Shown here: positions 47,713 through 56,669 of the stretch, one piece after another | How positions within the stretch are numbered: the first letter of the stretch is position 1 | Layout: every line of letters starts with the position of its first letter | NCBI RefSeq assembly: GCF_039673065.1 | Contig: NZ_JBDJKW010000006.1 | Coordinates: 1-64,000 of the forward strand | Source of the DNA: Allobosea sp039673065 | GTDB taxonomy: Bacteria > Pseudomonadota > Alphaproteobacteria > Rhizobiales > Beijerinckiaceae | Reading direction: 5' to 3' | Length of the DNA: 64,000 nucleotides | Program-made: the position numbers and the translations under genes | The notes under the pieces: model-generated | What the model was told of the DNA's origin: nothing | Seen by the model: only the letters and a program-made list of their open reading frames with translations | Database searches by the model: none

Positions 47713-48219
47713 TCAGACGCCGCCGGCGCCGTCGAGTACGGTGACCGCGCGGCGGTTCTGCGACCAGCACGAGATGTCGTTGCAGACCGCGACCGGGCGC
47801 TCCTTGCCATAGGAGATGGTGCGCATGCGGTTCGCCGGCACGCCGCGCGAGGCGAGGTAGTCGCGGACGGTCTGGGCGCGGCGGGCGCCGAGCGAGAAGT
47901 TGTATTCGCGGGTGCCGCGCTCGTCCGCATGCCCCTCGATCGTGAAGGTGTAGCGCGGATAGCGGCCCAGCCACTGCGACTGCTTGTCGAGCGTGGCGAC
48001 GGCGGTCGGCGTCAGGTCGGTCGAGTCGGTCTCGAAGAAGACGCGATCGCCGACGTTCACGACGAAGTCCTGGGCCGTGCCGGGCGTGGCGGCACCGCCG
48101 GCGCCGAAGCCGCTGGCGTTCTGGTCGTTGGTCTTGGCGCAGGCGCCCAGCGCGAGCGCCCCGACCAGGGCGAAGGCGAAGCGGGCTGGACGAGCGCTGG
48201 CGGCGAAGGACGCGAGCAT
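47713..48219 (-). CDS. pal: Peptidoglycan-associated lipoprotein Pal
   Basis: A 168-aa outer-membrane lipoprotein. The lipobox is LGALALGAC (Cys27). The OmpA-C-like domain carries the peptidoglycan-binding FTIEGHADERGTREYNFSLGARRA signature. It binds meso-DAP in peptidoglycan and TolB/TolA in the envelope. It lies 192 bp after tolB, a larger gap than usual, which holds a hairpin. Confidence 0.96.
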   Translation of the reverse strand: MLASFAASARPARFAFALVGALALGACAKTNDQNASGFGAGGAATPGTAQDFVVNVGDRVFFETDSTDLTPTAVATLDKQSQWLGRYPRYTFTIEGHADERGTREYNFSLGARRAQTVRDYLASRGVPANRMRTISYGKERPVAVCNDISCWSQNRRAVTVLDGAGGV

Positions 48220-48371
48220 GTGAAATCTCCGGGCTGTCGAACGCGGGGCGTGCCCTGTACCGGCGACGCGCGTTCGAGCATCAATGATGTGTCAACCTAA
48301 ACGAGACCTTGCCAAATCAAGTCGAAATGGCGGCATTGCGGCGCATGGTTAACGAATTGTGGCGGAGGCCC

Positions 48372-48398
48372 GCATTCCCGCGAGCGTTGCGGGAATGC
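48372..48398 (-). terminator. Perfect 10-bp hairpin after tolB
   Basis: GCATTCCCGC and GCGGGAATGC with a 7-base loop, 13 bp after the tolB stop. It has no U-run and may be a partial terminator or an mRNA-stabilising stem between tolB and pal. Confidence 0.5.
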
Positions 48399-48411
48399 CA
48401 CAGCCACACGG

Positions 48412-49770
48412 TCAGCGCGCCGCCGTCAGCAGCGGCGACCAGGTCGGGTCCGAGGCGAAGTTCGGCGTCGGCACCGGCACCTCGACGCGCCCCGTGACGT
48501 CGACCATGTAGAGCTTGCCGCCCGACTGCCCGCCCGGATCGCGGAAGAACATGATGTACTGGCCGTTCGGGGCCCAGTTCGGCGCCTCGTTGTGGAAGCC
48601 CTCGGTCAGGATGCGCTCGCCCGAGCCGTCCGGCTTCATCACGCCGATCGAGAAGGCGCCGCCGCCCTGGCGGGTGAAGGCGATCAGGTCGCCGCGCGGC
48701 GACCAGGTCGGCTGCGAATAGGAACCCTGGCCGAAGGAGATGCGCTGCCCCTCCCCGCCGCCGGCGCCCATCAGATAGAGCTGCTGCGAGCCGCCGCGAT
48801 CGCTCTCGAAGACGATTTGCGTCCCGTCGGGCGAGAAGGAGGGCGAGGTGTCGATCGCCGGCGTCGAGGTCAGCCGCGTCGTGGTGCGCGAGCCGATGTC
48901 GATCAGGTAGAGATTGGCGTTGCCGCCCTGCTGCAGGCTGAGCGCGATGCGCGCACCGTTCGGCGAAAACCGCGGGCTCGAGGTCATGTCGGGGAAGTTG
49001 CCGACGACCTGGCGCTGGCCGGTCTCGATGTTGAGCACATGCACGCGCGGCTGCTCGCCGGTGCGCTGCGCCATGTAGGTGACCTCCTGCGCCACCGGCG
49101 AATAGCGCGGCGTCACCACCGAGACCTCGCCCGCGGTCAGATAGCGCACATTGGCGCCGTCCTGGTCCATGATGGCGAGGCGCTTGCGGCGGTTCTCCTT
49201 CGGCCCCGACTCGTCGACGAAGACGACGCGCGTGTCGAAGAAGCCGCCGAAGCCGGTGACCTTGCTGAACACCGCGTCCGAGATGATGTGGCCGACGCGG
49301 CGCGAATTGTTCGGATCGGTGAAGTATTGCTGCCCGTCGATCTGCTGGCCGGCCAGCACGTCCCAGAGCCGGAACTCGGCGCGCAGCCGGCCGCCATCGC
49401 GCGAGACGCGGCCGGTGACCAGCGCCTGCACGCCCGCCGCCCTCCAGGCGTCGAATTGCGGAGCCGCGTCGAAAGGCGGGTTCTTCTCGGGATGGCGCGC
49501 CTTCTCGATCGGCAGGAAATAGCCGCAGCGCTTGAGATTGTTGGCGATGATGCCCGAGACGACGCTGCCGGACTCGCCGGCGAAATCGGCGATGGCGATC
49601 GGCATGGGCTGGAAGGTGCCGCGGCGCAGGTCGATCACCAGCTCGGAGCGGGCGGCCGGCACCATCAGCGTCGGCGCGGCGAGCGCGGCGCCGCCGAGCG
49701 CGAGCAGATGGCGGCGGGTCGGCGTGGCAAGCAGCGGCCGGCGGGCGGAAATCGCGGGAATTCTGTCCAT
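48412..49770 (-). CDS. tolB: Tol-Pal system beta-propeller protein TolB
   Basis: A 452-aa periplasmic protein that links Pal with the TolQRA motor. The N-terminal domain (about residues 45-190, LVIDLRRGTFQPMPIAIADF) is followed by a six-bladed propeller built of WD-like repeats such as SSPRFSPNGARIALSL and DTSPSFSPDGTQIVFES. The signal peptide contains TRRHLLALGGAAL, a twin-arginine-like motif in place of a plain Sec signal. The ATG at 49770 lies 6 bp after tolA. Confidence 0.96.
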   Translation of the reverse strand: MDRIPAISARRPLLATPTRRHLLALGGAALAAPTLMVPAARSELVIDLRRGTFQPMPIAIADFAGESGSVVSGIIANNLKRCGYFLPIEKARHPEKNPPFDAAPQFDAWRAAGVQALVTGRVSRDGGRLRAEFRLWDVLAGQQIDGQQYFTDPNNSRRVGHIISDAVFSKVTGFGGFFDTRVVFVDESGPKENRRKRLAIMDQDGANVRYLTAGEVSVVTPRYSPVAQEVTYMAQRTGEQPRVHVLNIETGQRQVVGNFPDMTSSPRFSPNGARIALSLQQGGNANLYLIDIGSRTTTRLTSTPAIDTSPSFSPDGTQIVFESDRGGSQQLYLMGAGGGEGQRISFGQGSYSQPTWSPRGDLIAFTRQGGGAFSIGVMKPDGSGERILTEGFHNEAPNWAPNGQYIMFFRDPGGQSGGKLYMVDVTGRVEVPVPTPNFASDPTWSPLLTAAR

Positions 49771-49775
49771 GGCGG

Positions 49776-50921
49776 TCACAGTACGTCCCTGGCATCGAAA
49801 TTGACGATGACGTCGCGCCAATCGTCGTAATAGGCGGCGAACTGCGCGGGAATGCGCAGCGGCGAGCAGAGCCGGGTTGCCGTCAGCGCCGAGTTGGCGG
49901 CGACGCGGAAGAGCGGGTCCGACGAGGAGTTGGTGACGCTGGCCTGGCCGACGAGCGAGCCGTCGGTGTCGAGGCGCATGCGGACCTGCGGCACGATCGG
50001 CCGCGGCGCGTTCTGCAGGGCGATCGGCACGCTCCAGCACTTGTGGAGCTGTTCCTCGATGATGCCGATCAGCTGGGCGCGCAGCGAGGGCGAGAGCTTC
50101 TGCGAGGAGCCGGTGCGCGTACCCAGCGAGGCGGTGCGGTTGGGCTGCGGCGCGCTGGAGCCGGTGGAGCGCGCCTGCTCCTTGGACTGCAGCAGCTTCT
50201 CGATATCGTTGGCGTTGAAGTTCTTGGCGAGTTCGGCCTCGCGCTTGGCCTTGGCTTCCGCCTCGCGCTTCGCCTTGGCCTCGGCGGCGATCTTGGCCTT
50301 CTGCTCGGCCTCGGCCTTGGCGCGGGCTTCCGCCTGCGCCTTCTCCTTGGCGGCCTTGGCGGCTTCCACCTTGGCGCGCGCCTCGGCTTCCGCCTTCGCC
50401 TTGGCGGCGGCCTTGGCCTCTTCCTCGGCCTGCTTGGCCTTGCTCTCGCGCTCGGCCTCGTCGGCCAGGCGCGCCAGCTCCTCGCGGCGTTCCTGTTCGG
50501 CCTTCTGCGCCGCCGCCTCGGCCCGCTTCGCCTGGGCGGCGGTGTCGGCCGGCGGGGTCGGACGCGGCGTCGGCCGGGCCGGCGGCATCGGCGCGGCGGC
50601 GTTCTCCTCGGCGACCTTGAGCTCGGCCGGGCGCGTCGGCGGGGCCGGCGTGTCCTGCTTCTCCTCGCCGGGCTCCTTGCGCTCGACCACTTCCGACTGG
50701 CGCTCGGCGCGCGGCACCGGCTGCTCCTGGACCTTCTCGGCCTTGCGCTCGCCGCGCGTCACCTGGTTAATCGCGGAGGGATCCACCACCTCGACCGCGA
50801 TGGTCTCGATATGCTCCGGCAGGGGCGTCGTCGACGAGAACGCCACCAGCCCCGCGACCAGGAAGGTCACGTGGCCGAGGGCGGAAATCGCCAGACCCGG
50901 TTCGGAACGCGAGATCATCAC
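49776..50921 (-). CDS. tolA: Cell envelope integrity protein TolA
   Basis: A 381-aa inner-membrane protein. One membrane anchor (LAISALGHVTFLVAGLVAF) precedes a long Ala/Lys/Glu-rich helix (about residues 75-245, AEARAKVEAAKAAKEKAQAE) that spans the periplasm, and a C-terminal globular domain (IGIIEEQLHKCWSVPIAL) that contacts TolB and Pal. It lies between tolR and tolB with gaps of 19 and 5 bp. Confidence 0.95.
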   Translation of the reverse strand: MMISRSEPGLAISALGHVTFLVAGLVAFSSTTPLPEHIETIAVEVVDPSAINQVTRGERKAEKVQEQPVPRAERQSEVVERKEPGEEKQDTPAPPTRPAELKVAEENAAAPMPPARPTPRPTPPADTAAQAKRAEAAAQKAEQERREELARLADEAERESKAKQAEEEAKAAAKAKAEAEARAKVEAAKAAKEKAQAEARAKAEAEQKAKIAAEAKAKREAEAKAKREAELAKNFNANDIEKLLQSKEQARSTGSSAPQPNRTASLGTRTGSSQKLSPSLRAQLIGIIEEQLHKCWSVPIALQNAPRPIVPQVRMRLDTDGSLVGQASVTNSSSDPLFRVAANSALTATRLCSPLRIPAQFAAYYDDWRDVIVNFDARDVL

Positions 50922-50940
50922 CGCGACGCGATCCTCTCGT

Positions 50941-51390
50941 TCAACGCGAATTGGGCTCTGTCACCAGGGCCACGCGCTTGAACCCGGCGCTGGTGATGGT
51001 CGCCATCACGGAGGCGACGCGGCCATAGTCGACCTGCTTGTGACCGCGCACATAGATGCGCTCGTCGAAGCCCTGGGCCGCGATGGCCTGCAGCTTCTGC
51101 ACGAGGTCGGGCTCCAGCGTCGGCTGGTCCTGCAGGAAGATCTGGCCCTTATCGTCGATGGCGATGGTGATCGGCTTCTGGTCGACATTGATCGGCTTGG
51201 CGCCGGTCTGCGGCAGATCGATCGGAACGCCCGTCGCCAGCAGCGGCGCGGCCACCATGAAGATGATGAGCAGCACCAGCATGACGTCGATGAACGGCGT
51301 CATGTTGATCTCGGCGATGGCGCCGTGGCGGCGGCTGCGCCGCCCGCGGCGTCCCCCGGCCTTGGCGCCGGATGCGACTGACATGCCCAT
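50941..51390 (-). CDS. tolR: Tol-Pal system protein TolR
   Basis: A 149-aa ExbD-family inner-membrane protein. An N-terminal basic stretch (RRGRRSRRHGAIAEIN) precedes the single helix TPFIDVMLVLLIIFMVAAPLL, which carries the proton-channel Asp, then a periplasmic domain. With TolQ it forms the proton-driven motor. ATG 51390 or 51384; the stop of tolQ is 14 bp upstream. Confidence 0.95.
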   Translation of the reverse strand: MGMSVASGAKAGGRRGRRSRRHGAIAEINMTPFIDVMLVLLIIFMVAAPLLATGVPIDLPQTGAKPINVDQKPITIAIDDKGQIFLQDQPTLEPDLVQKLQAIAAQGFDERIYVRGHKQVDYGRVASVMATITSAGFKRVALVTEPNSR

Positions 51391-51403
51391 GCTGCGACGC
51401 CCC

Positions 51404-52117
<714 letters not shown>

Positions 52118-52462
52118 CCTCACATCCTTCTGCCTGACCGGTGCGAACACATCCGGTGTCCGCACAGCCAACTGGGCGCGACGTGAGGTCACGTCGCTGC
52201 CCGATCTGCGCTCCGGGGATATGCCGAGGCCATCAATCACCCCTGATTCCGGCGAAAGATGGGCCGAACGGCGTCTGTTCGGTGCGCCAAAGGCCCCGTT
52301 TCCGCTTAAGGCCCCGTGAAGGTTAACGACCTGCGTGGTTAATATCCCGTTATGGCAATGCTGCCCTGCAGCAGAGTCGTGGCGGCAGGGTCCTCGCGAA
52401 CAGCGCAGGTCGCAGGCGGCCGTGCCGACCGGCGACTCAGGGGCGGACCCGGAAACGCAAAC
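52118..52462. other. Intergenic leader region of the tol operon, no gene seen
   Basis: This 345-bp gap should contain the tolQ promoter. Short open frames exist but none looks coding. Three TTAA motifs are present (two of them near 52323 and 52339), but their 12-bp spacing does not make a CtrA box. Confidence 0.5.
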
Positions 52463-52488
52463 GGCCCGCCTCCGGAGGGAGGCGGGCC
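52463..52488 (-). terminator. Hairpin terminator after DUF2852 gene
   Basis: GGCCCGCCTCC and GGAGGCGGGCC form a perfect 11-bp stem with a GGAG loop (CTCC on the minus strand). On the minus strand it is followed by GTTTGCGTTT. It separates the DUF2852 gene from tolQ. Confidence 0.7.
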
Positions 52489-52527
52489 GCCGCGGTCGTC
52501 ACGGCAGGCGCCGGGTCGGCTGGTGTC

Positions 52528-52968
52528 TCAGGCGCTGGTCGCGGTCTCGGCCACGTCGCCGCCGCGGCGGCGATCGTTCATGAACTGGTCGAACTCGGCC
52601 TTGTCGCGGGCCATGCGCAGCCGCTCCAGGAAGTCGCGGAACTCGCGCTGCTCGTCCTCGAGCCGGCGCAGCGTCTCCTCGCGGTACTCGTCGAAGGCGC
52701 GGTTGCCGCTCGAGGGCGGGCCGCCCCAGCGGCCGAAGCCGCGCGGCTCGCCGCCCATGCGCTCGCGCAGGCGGTCCATCTTCTCCTGCAGGCGGCTCAT
52801 CTTGTGCTCGTAGCGGCCAGCGCCGCCCATTCCGCATGCCATGCGTCCGGATCCCCACATAAAGGCCAGGGTCGCCAGACCCAGCGGCCACCACAGGATG
52901 AAGCCCAGCACCGCGAAGGCAAGCCAGGCCCCTTTTCCATATTCGTCAAGCTTCATCACGATCGGCAT
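52528..52968 (-). CDS. DUF2852 membrane protein
   Basis: A 146-aa protein. One hydrophobic segment (LAFAVLGFILWWPLGLATLAFMW) near the N-terminus is followed by a charged coiled-coil region (MSRLQEKMDRLRERMGG, then LRRLEDEQREFRDFLERLR). This is the DUF2852 layout common in Hyphomicrobiales, of unknown function. The start is ATG 52968 (MPIVMKLDEYG), with GAGGGCG upstream; ATG 52956 is close. It lies between TetR and tolQ. Confidence 0.78.
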   Translation of the reverse strand: MPIVMKLDEYGKGAWLAFAVLGFILWWPLGLATLAFMWGSGRMACGMGGAGRYEHKMSRLQEKMDRLRERMGGEPRGFGRWGGPPSSGNRAFDEYREETLRRLEDEQREFRDFLERLRMARDKAEFDQFMNDRRRGGDVAETATSA

Positions 52969-53078
52969 CGACGCCCTCGCTCGGTTCAGGTGCCACATCC
53001 CAGTTCGCGACCATGTCAATGTTAGTCACATTCACATAGCTAGGAGCGGCTGGTTTCGCTGTCAAGATGGGGAGGCAT

Positions 53079-53708
53079 TCAGTCCCTGACCAGACCCAGG
53101 CCCTGCAGATAGATCAGCATGTTGGCCTCCAGCAGCTCGGCCGAAGACATCGGCAGCACGCGGCGCCCGCCATCGGCGCGCTCGAACAGGCTGGCGATGC
53201 CATGGGCGCTGGCCCAGGCATGCAGCGCCACCATCAGCGCCGGCGGCCGACGCTCCGCGGGCAGCGTGCCGATCAGCACCTCGGCGGCATGGCGCAGCAC
53301 CTGGAAGCTGCGATCGGCGGCGAGGCGCAGCGCGGGCGCGGCCTCCATCGGCACGCCGGCCTCGAACATCGCGGAGTAATAGGCCGGCTCCTCGCGGGCG
53401 AAGGCGATATAGGCCTGTCCCATGCGCCGGAACGCCTCCCAGGGCTTGGGCCGGCCATCGTCCCAGGCCTTCTGCAGCGCCGCTTCAAAAGCGCCGAAGC
53501 CGCGCGTCGCCACATCGGCCATCAATTCGGTCTTGTCGCGGTAATGGCGGTAGGGCGCGGTAGGGCTGACCCCGGCCAGGCGCGCAGCTTCCGCGACGGT
53601 GAAGCCGCTCGGCCCCTTCTGGGAGATCAGGTGGAGCGCGGCGCGCACCAGCTCCTCCTTGAGGTTGCCGTGATGATAGCCGCGCCGTTCGCCGTCGAAA
53701 GGTCTCAT
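53079..53708 (-). CDS. TetR/AcrR-family transcriptional regulator
   Basis: A 209-aa one-component regulator. The HTH spans residues 30-60 or so (TVAEAARLAGVSPTAPYRHYRDKTELM), and the C-terminal ligand-binding half resembles the WHG/TetR_C_33 group (WASAHGIASLF). The ligand is unknown. Its neighbours on the same strand are ybgC upstream and DUF2852 downstream, the latter after 110 bp; neither is an obvious efflux target. Confidence 0.87.
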   Translation of the reverse strand: MRPFDGERRGYHHGNLKEELVRAALHLISQKGPSGFTVAEAARLAGVSPTAPYRHYRDKTELMADVATRGFGAFEAALQKAWDDGRPKPWEAFRRMGQAYIAFAREEPAYYSAMFEAGVPMEAAPALRLAADRSFQVLRHAAEVLIGTLPAERRPPALMVALHAWASAHGIASLFERADGGRRVLPMSSAELLEANMLIYLQGLGLVRD

Positions 53709-53733
53709 GTGAGGATCGCTAACATGCCGGCGA

Positions 53734-54138
53734 TCAGCTCTCCAGCCCGAGCCGCTGGCGCAGCCCGTCCGGAATCCGCCGCGGCCGGCCGCCGCCGACG
53801 CAGGCGACGGTCACGGCGGCGGTCACCAGCACCTCCTCGCCGCGCAGCACGCGCTGGGCGAGCTCCATGGTGGCGCCGCGCGCCAGCGTCGCCGTGGTCT
53901 CGATGGTGAGCAGGTCGTCCATCACCGCCGGGCGCAGATAGTCGATCGCCATCCGCCGCACCGCGAAGCCGAGCGCGTCGGCGCCGTCGAACAGCTCGCG
54001 CTGGGCGATGCCGAGCGCGCGGATCAGCTCGGTGCGCCCGCGCTCCATGAAGCGCAGATAGGAGGCGTGATAGACCACGCCGGAAAAGTCGGTGTCCTCG
54101 TAATAGACGCGGACGGAGATGCGGTGCGTGTCGGCCAT
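53734..54138 (-). CDS. ybgC: Tol-Pal system-associated acyl-CoA thioesterase YbgC
   Basis: A 134-aa hotdog-fold thioesterase. The active-site Asp is in RVYYEDTDFSGVVYHASYL and the next signature is RFMERGRTELIRALG. It hydrolyses short acyl-CoA or acyl-ACP and is usually the gene before tolQ. Here it is separated from tolQ by the TetR and DUF2852 genes. ATG 54138 follows GGGAGCCGAC. Confidence 0.93.
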   Translation of the reverse strand: MADTHRISVRVYYEDTDFSGVVYHASYLRFMERGRTELIRALGIAQRELFDGADALGFAVRRMAIDYLRPAVMDDLLTIETTATLARGATMELAQRVLRGEEVLVTAAVTVACVGGGRPRRIPDGLRQRLGLES

Positions 54139-54272
54139 GTCGGCTCCCGGGCAGGCGGCGGCGCCGCGCTGTGTAGCCCGCCCGCCGCCATCCGAACAAC
54201 CGCCGCTACACCTCCCGCTACGGAACACGCGCGCTCTTCGCCGGTTGAAACCGCGAGAGGAGACGAAACACG

Positions 54273-54491
54273 ATGAAGAAACTGAAGCAGGCGACCCAGC
54301 TCGAGAAGGCCCGCCGGGCCCTCAAGATGAAGCAGGCGGCCGAGGCCGAGACCCAGGCCGAGATCCCCGAAAGCCGCACGCCCAACGAGGGCATGCAGCC
54401 CAATCCCAACGAGAAGACCGCGCCCTCCGGCGCCCTCGACCATGCCGGCCAGCATCCGGCGATGCAGCGCGCCAAGTTCGCCCGGCAGTGA
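54273..54491 (+). CDS. Small conserved protein, 72 aa
   Basis: A highly charged small protein (MKKLKQATQLEKARRALKMK onwards) with no membrane segment or cysteine. It contains a helical Lys/Arg/Glu-rich half and a hydrophilic, Asn/Pro-rich half (TPNEGMQPNPNEKTAPSGAL). The ribosome site GAGAGGAGACG is strong. It is the only plus-strand gene between ybgC and the secreted protein gene. Function unknown. Confidence 0.65.
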   Translation: MKKLKQATQLEKARRALKMKQAAEAETQAEIPESRTPNEGMQPNPNEKTAPSGALDHAGQHPAMQRAKFARQ

Positions 54492-54557
54492 CGCTCATGA
54501 TGACGGACCGCGCGGCCCGCCTATCCCCTGGAGAGGGCGGCTGCGCCGGCCGGAGCG

Positions 54558-55070
54558 TCAGCGCTTGCAGGGCTTGTGCATGAAGGAGCCGCAATCATAG
54601 GGCTGCGACAGGTCGCGGCGGATGCTGTCCTTGCCGGTGCCGATATCGTCGATGCGCCAGCCGGCCTCGTCGACCAGGCTGAACACCACCGAGACCGGCT
54701 TGCCGAAGCTGACGAAGCGCGCCGTCACCTGCGCCTTGCCGGCGGCCGGTGCGCGCGTCACCGCGAGCTTGAGGTTCTTTACCTCGCCATCCTGCCGCTG
54801 GATGAAGGGGTCGGCACCGATATGGCCCATCTCGCCGCTCTCGTCCTGGTAGAGGTCGTCGCGGGCGAACAGCTCCGCGAGCCCCTTGCTCATCAGCGCG
54901 TCGCGATGCGGCGGGCGCCAGGGCGGCTCGCCGCCGCCGTCCAGCGTCTTGCGCGTGATCTCATAGGCCTTGCGCACGGTCGCGTCCGGCGTCGGCTCGG
55001 CCGCGCCTGCGGCGCTTGCTGCGAACAGCAGAGCGCCAGCGAGCAGCGCCGGCGAAACAGGCGATCTCAT
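54558..55070 (-). CDS. Secreted protein of unknown function
   Basis: A 170-aa protein with a signal peptide (ALLAGALLFAASAAGAAEP) and a mixed alpha/beta domain (AQVTARFVSFGKPVSVVFSL, then EAGWRIDDIGTG). Two cysteines near the C-terminus (YDCGSFMHKPCKR) may form a disulfide. It resembles DUF3828-type proteins, but I am not sure. It lies 67 bp after ruvB on the same strand and may be its last operon gene. Confidence 0.7.
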   Translation of the reverse strand: MRSPVSPALLAGALLFAASAAGAAEPTPDATVRKAYEITRKTLDGGGEPPWRPPHRDALMSKGLAELFARDDLYQDESGEMGHIGADPFIQRQDGEVKNLKLAVTRAPAAGKAQVTARFVSFGKPVSVVFSLVDEAGWRIDDIGTGKDSIRRDLSQPYDCGSFMHKPCKR

Positions 55071-55137
55071 CGCAATCCCTCCATGGACCCGGTCTCGACA
55101 GCAGCCAGCTTGTCGGCGTCAGGGCGCGTCTCCGCTG

Positions 55138-56187
55138 TCAGTCGCCCGGCTCGTCGGCGAAGAGGCCGAACTGCCCGGCTTCGCGCGACGGTTCAGGCAG
55201 GCCGAGATGGCGGAAGGCGTGCGGCGTCAGCAGGCGCCCGCGCGGCGTGCGCTGGATGAAGCCCTGCTGGAGCAGGAAGGGCTCGATGATCTCCTCGATC
55301 GCGTCGCGCGGCTCCGACAGCGAGGCGGCGATCGTCTCGATCCCCACCGGGCCGCCGCCGAATTTCAGCGCCACGCTGGTGAGATAGCGCCGGTCCATCT
55401 GGTCGAGGCCGATTCCGTCGACGTCGAGCAGGCCGAGCGCCTTGTCGGCGACCTTGCGCGTCACGATGGCGTCGCCGTCGACGATGGCGAAGTCGCGCAC
55501 CCGTCTCAGCAAGCGCCCCGCGATACGCGGCGTCCCGCGCGAACGGCGGGCGATCTCGTTGGCGCCGTCATCCGACATCGGCACGCCGAGCACGCGGGCG
55601 CCGCGCGCCACGATGCCCTGCAACTCCTCCACCGTGTAGAACTGCAGCCGGATCGGGATGCCGAAGCGGTCGCGCAGCGGCGTGGTCAGCAGGCCGGCAC
55701 GCGTCGTCGCCCCGACCAGGGTGAACTTGGGCAAGTCGATCTTGACCGAGCGCGCCGCCGGGCCCTCGCCGATGATCAGGTCGAGCTGGTAGTCCTCCAT
55801 CGCCGGATAGAGGATTTCCTCGACCGCCGGGTTCAGCCGGTGGATCTCGTCGATGAAGAGCACGTCTCGCTCTTCGAGATTGGTGAGTTGGGCTGCGAGG
55901 TCGCCGGCCTTGGCGATCACCGGCCCCGAGGTCGAACGGAAGCTGACGCCGAGCTCGCGCGCCACGATCTGCGCCAGCGTTGTCTTGCCGAGGCCGGGCG
56001 GGCCGACGAACAGCACATGGTCGAGCGCGTCGCCGCGGCTCTTGGCGGCATTGATGAAGACCTGAAGATTGGCGCGTGCCGCCGCCTGGCCGGTGAAGTC
56101 GGCGAGCGAAAGCGGCCGCAGCGAGACGTCGCCATCGTCCTCCCGCTTCTCCGCCGTCATCAGACCCGCCCGCTTCGGCTCGCTCAC
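55138..56187 (-). CDS. ruvB: Holliday junction branch-migration DNA helicase RuvB
   Basis: A 349-aa AAA+ motor that drives branch migration. Walker A is GPPGLGKTTLAQIVA, Walker B VLFIDEIHRL, and the arginine-finger region follows GATTRAGLLTTPLRDRFG. The C-terminal winged helix (about residues 265-335) is present. It overlaps the GNAT stop by 4 bp, so translation is coupled to a non-recombination gene. Confidence 0.97.
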   Translation of the reverse strand: MSEPKRAGLMTAEKREDDGDVSLRPLSLADFTGQAAARANLQVFINAAKSRGDALDHVLFVGPPGLGKTTLAQIVARELGVSFRSTSGPVIAKAGDLAAQLTNLEERDVLFIDEIHRLNPAVEEILYPAMEDYQLDLIIGEGPAARSVKIDLPKFTLVGATTRAGLLTTPLRDRFGIPIRLQFYTVEELQGIVARGARVLGVPMSDDGANEIARRSRGTPRIAGRLLRRVRDFAIVDGDAIVTRKVADKALGLLDVDGIGLDQMDRRYLTSVALKFGGGPVGIETIAASLSEPRDAIEEIIEPFLLQQGFIQRTPRGRLLTPHAFRHLGLPEPSREAGQFGLFADEPGD

Positions 56188-56669
56188 AACCCGATCTCCA
56201 GCTCCAGCGCGTCGCGCACCGGGATGTCCTGATAGCCCGTCTTGATGATCGTCGGAATCACCGATCGGTAGGTGTCGATCGCCTCGACATAGAGCGCCGA
56301 GAAGCGGAAGCCCTGCTTCTGGTAAAAGGCGAGCCCCGGCATGTTGTCGTTGGTCAGCATCGCCCGCAGCTTGCGGGCACCGCTGCGGCGCGCGGCGATC
56401 TTCACCTGCTCGAGCAGCCGGACGGCCGCGCCCTGGCCTTCGGTGAGCGCATGCAGGGCGCAGAGCACGGCGATCTCGCCATCGGGCGACCAGCTCGCCG
56501 CCGCGAGCAGCCTGCCCTCCGCCGAGAACAGGCCGAGCAGGGGCAGCTCGGCGCAGTCATACAGGCGCAGCCCGATCATCATGCGATGCGAGCCCCATTG
56601 CCGCATCATCACGGCGAGGAACGCATCCTTGTCGACGATCTCGCGGACCTGCTCGTCGTCCCGCGTCAT
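56184..56669 (-). CDS. GNAT-family N-acetyltransferase between ruvA and ruvB
   Basis: A 161-aa acetyltransferase. The acetyl-CoA region reads VLCALHALTEGQGAAVRLLEQ, and the C-terminal motif B reads MLTNDNMPGLAFYQKQGFRF. It transfers an acetyl group to an unknown amine. Both ends overlap the neighbouring ruv genes by 4 bp (ATGA), so it is translated as part of the ruvA-ruvB message. That placement is unusual. Confidence 0.85.
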   Translation of the reverse strand: MTRDDEQVREIVDKDAFLAVMMRQWGSHRMMIGLRLYDCAELPLLGLFSAEGRLLAAASWSPDGEIAVLCALHALTEGQGAAVRLLEQVKIAARRSGARKLRAMLTNDNMPGLAFYQKQGFRFSALYVEAIDTYRSVIPTIIKTGYQDIPVRDALELEIGL

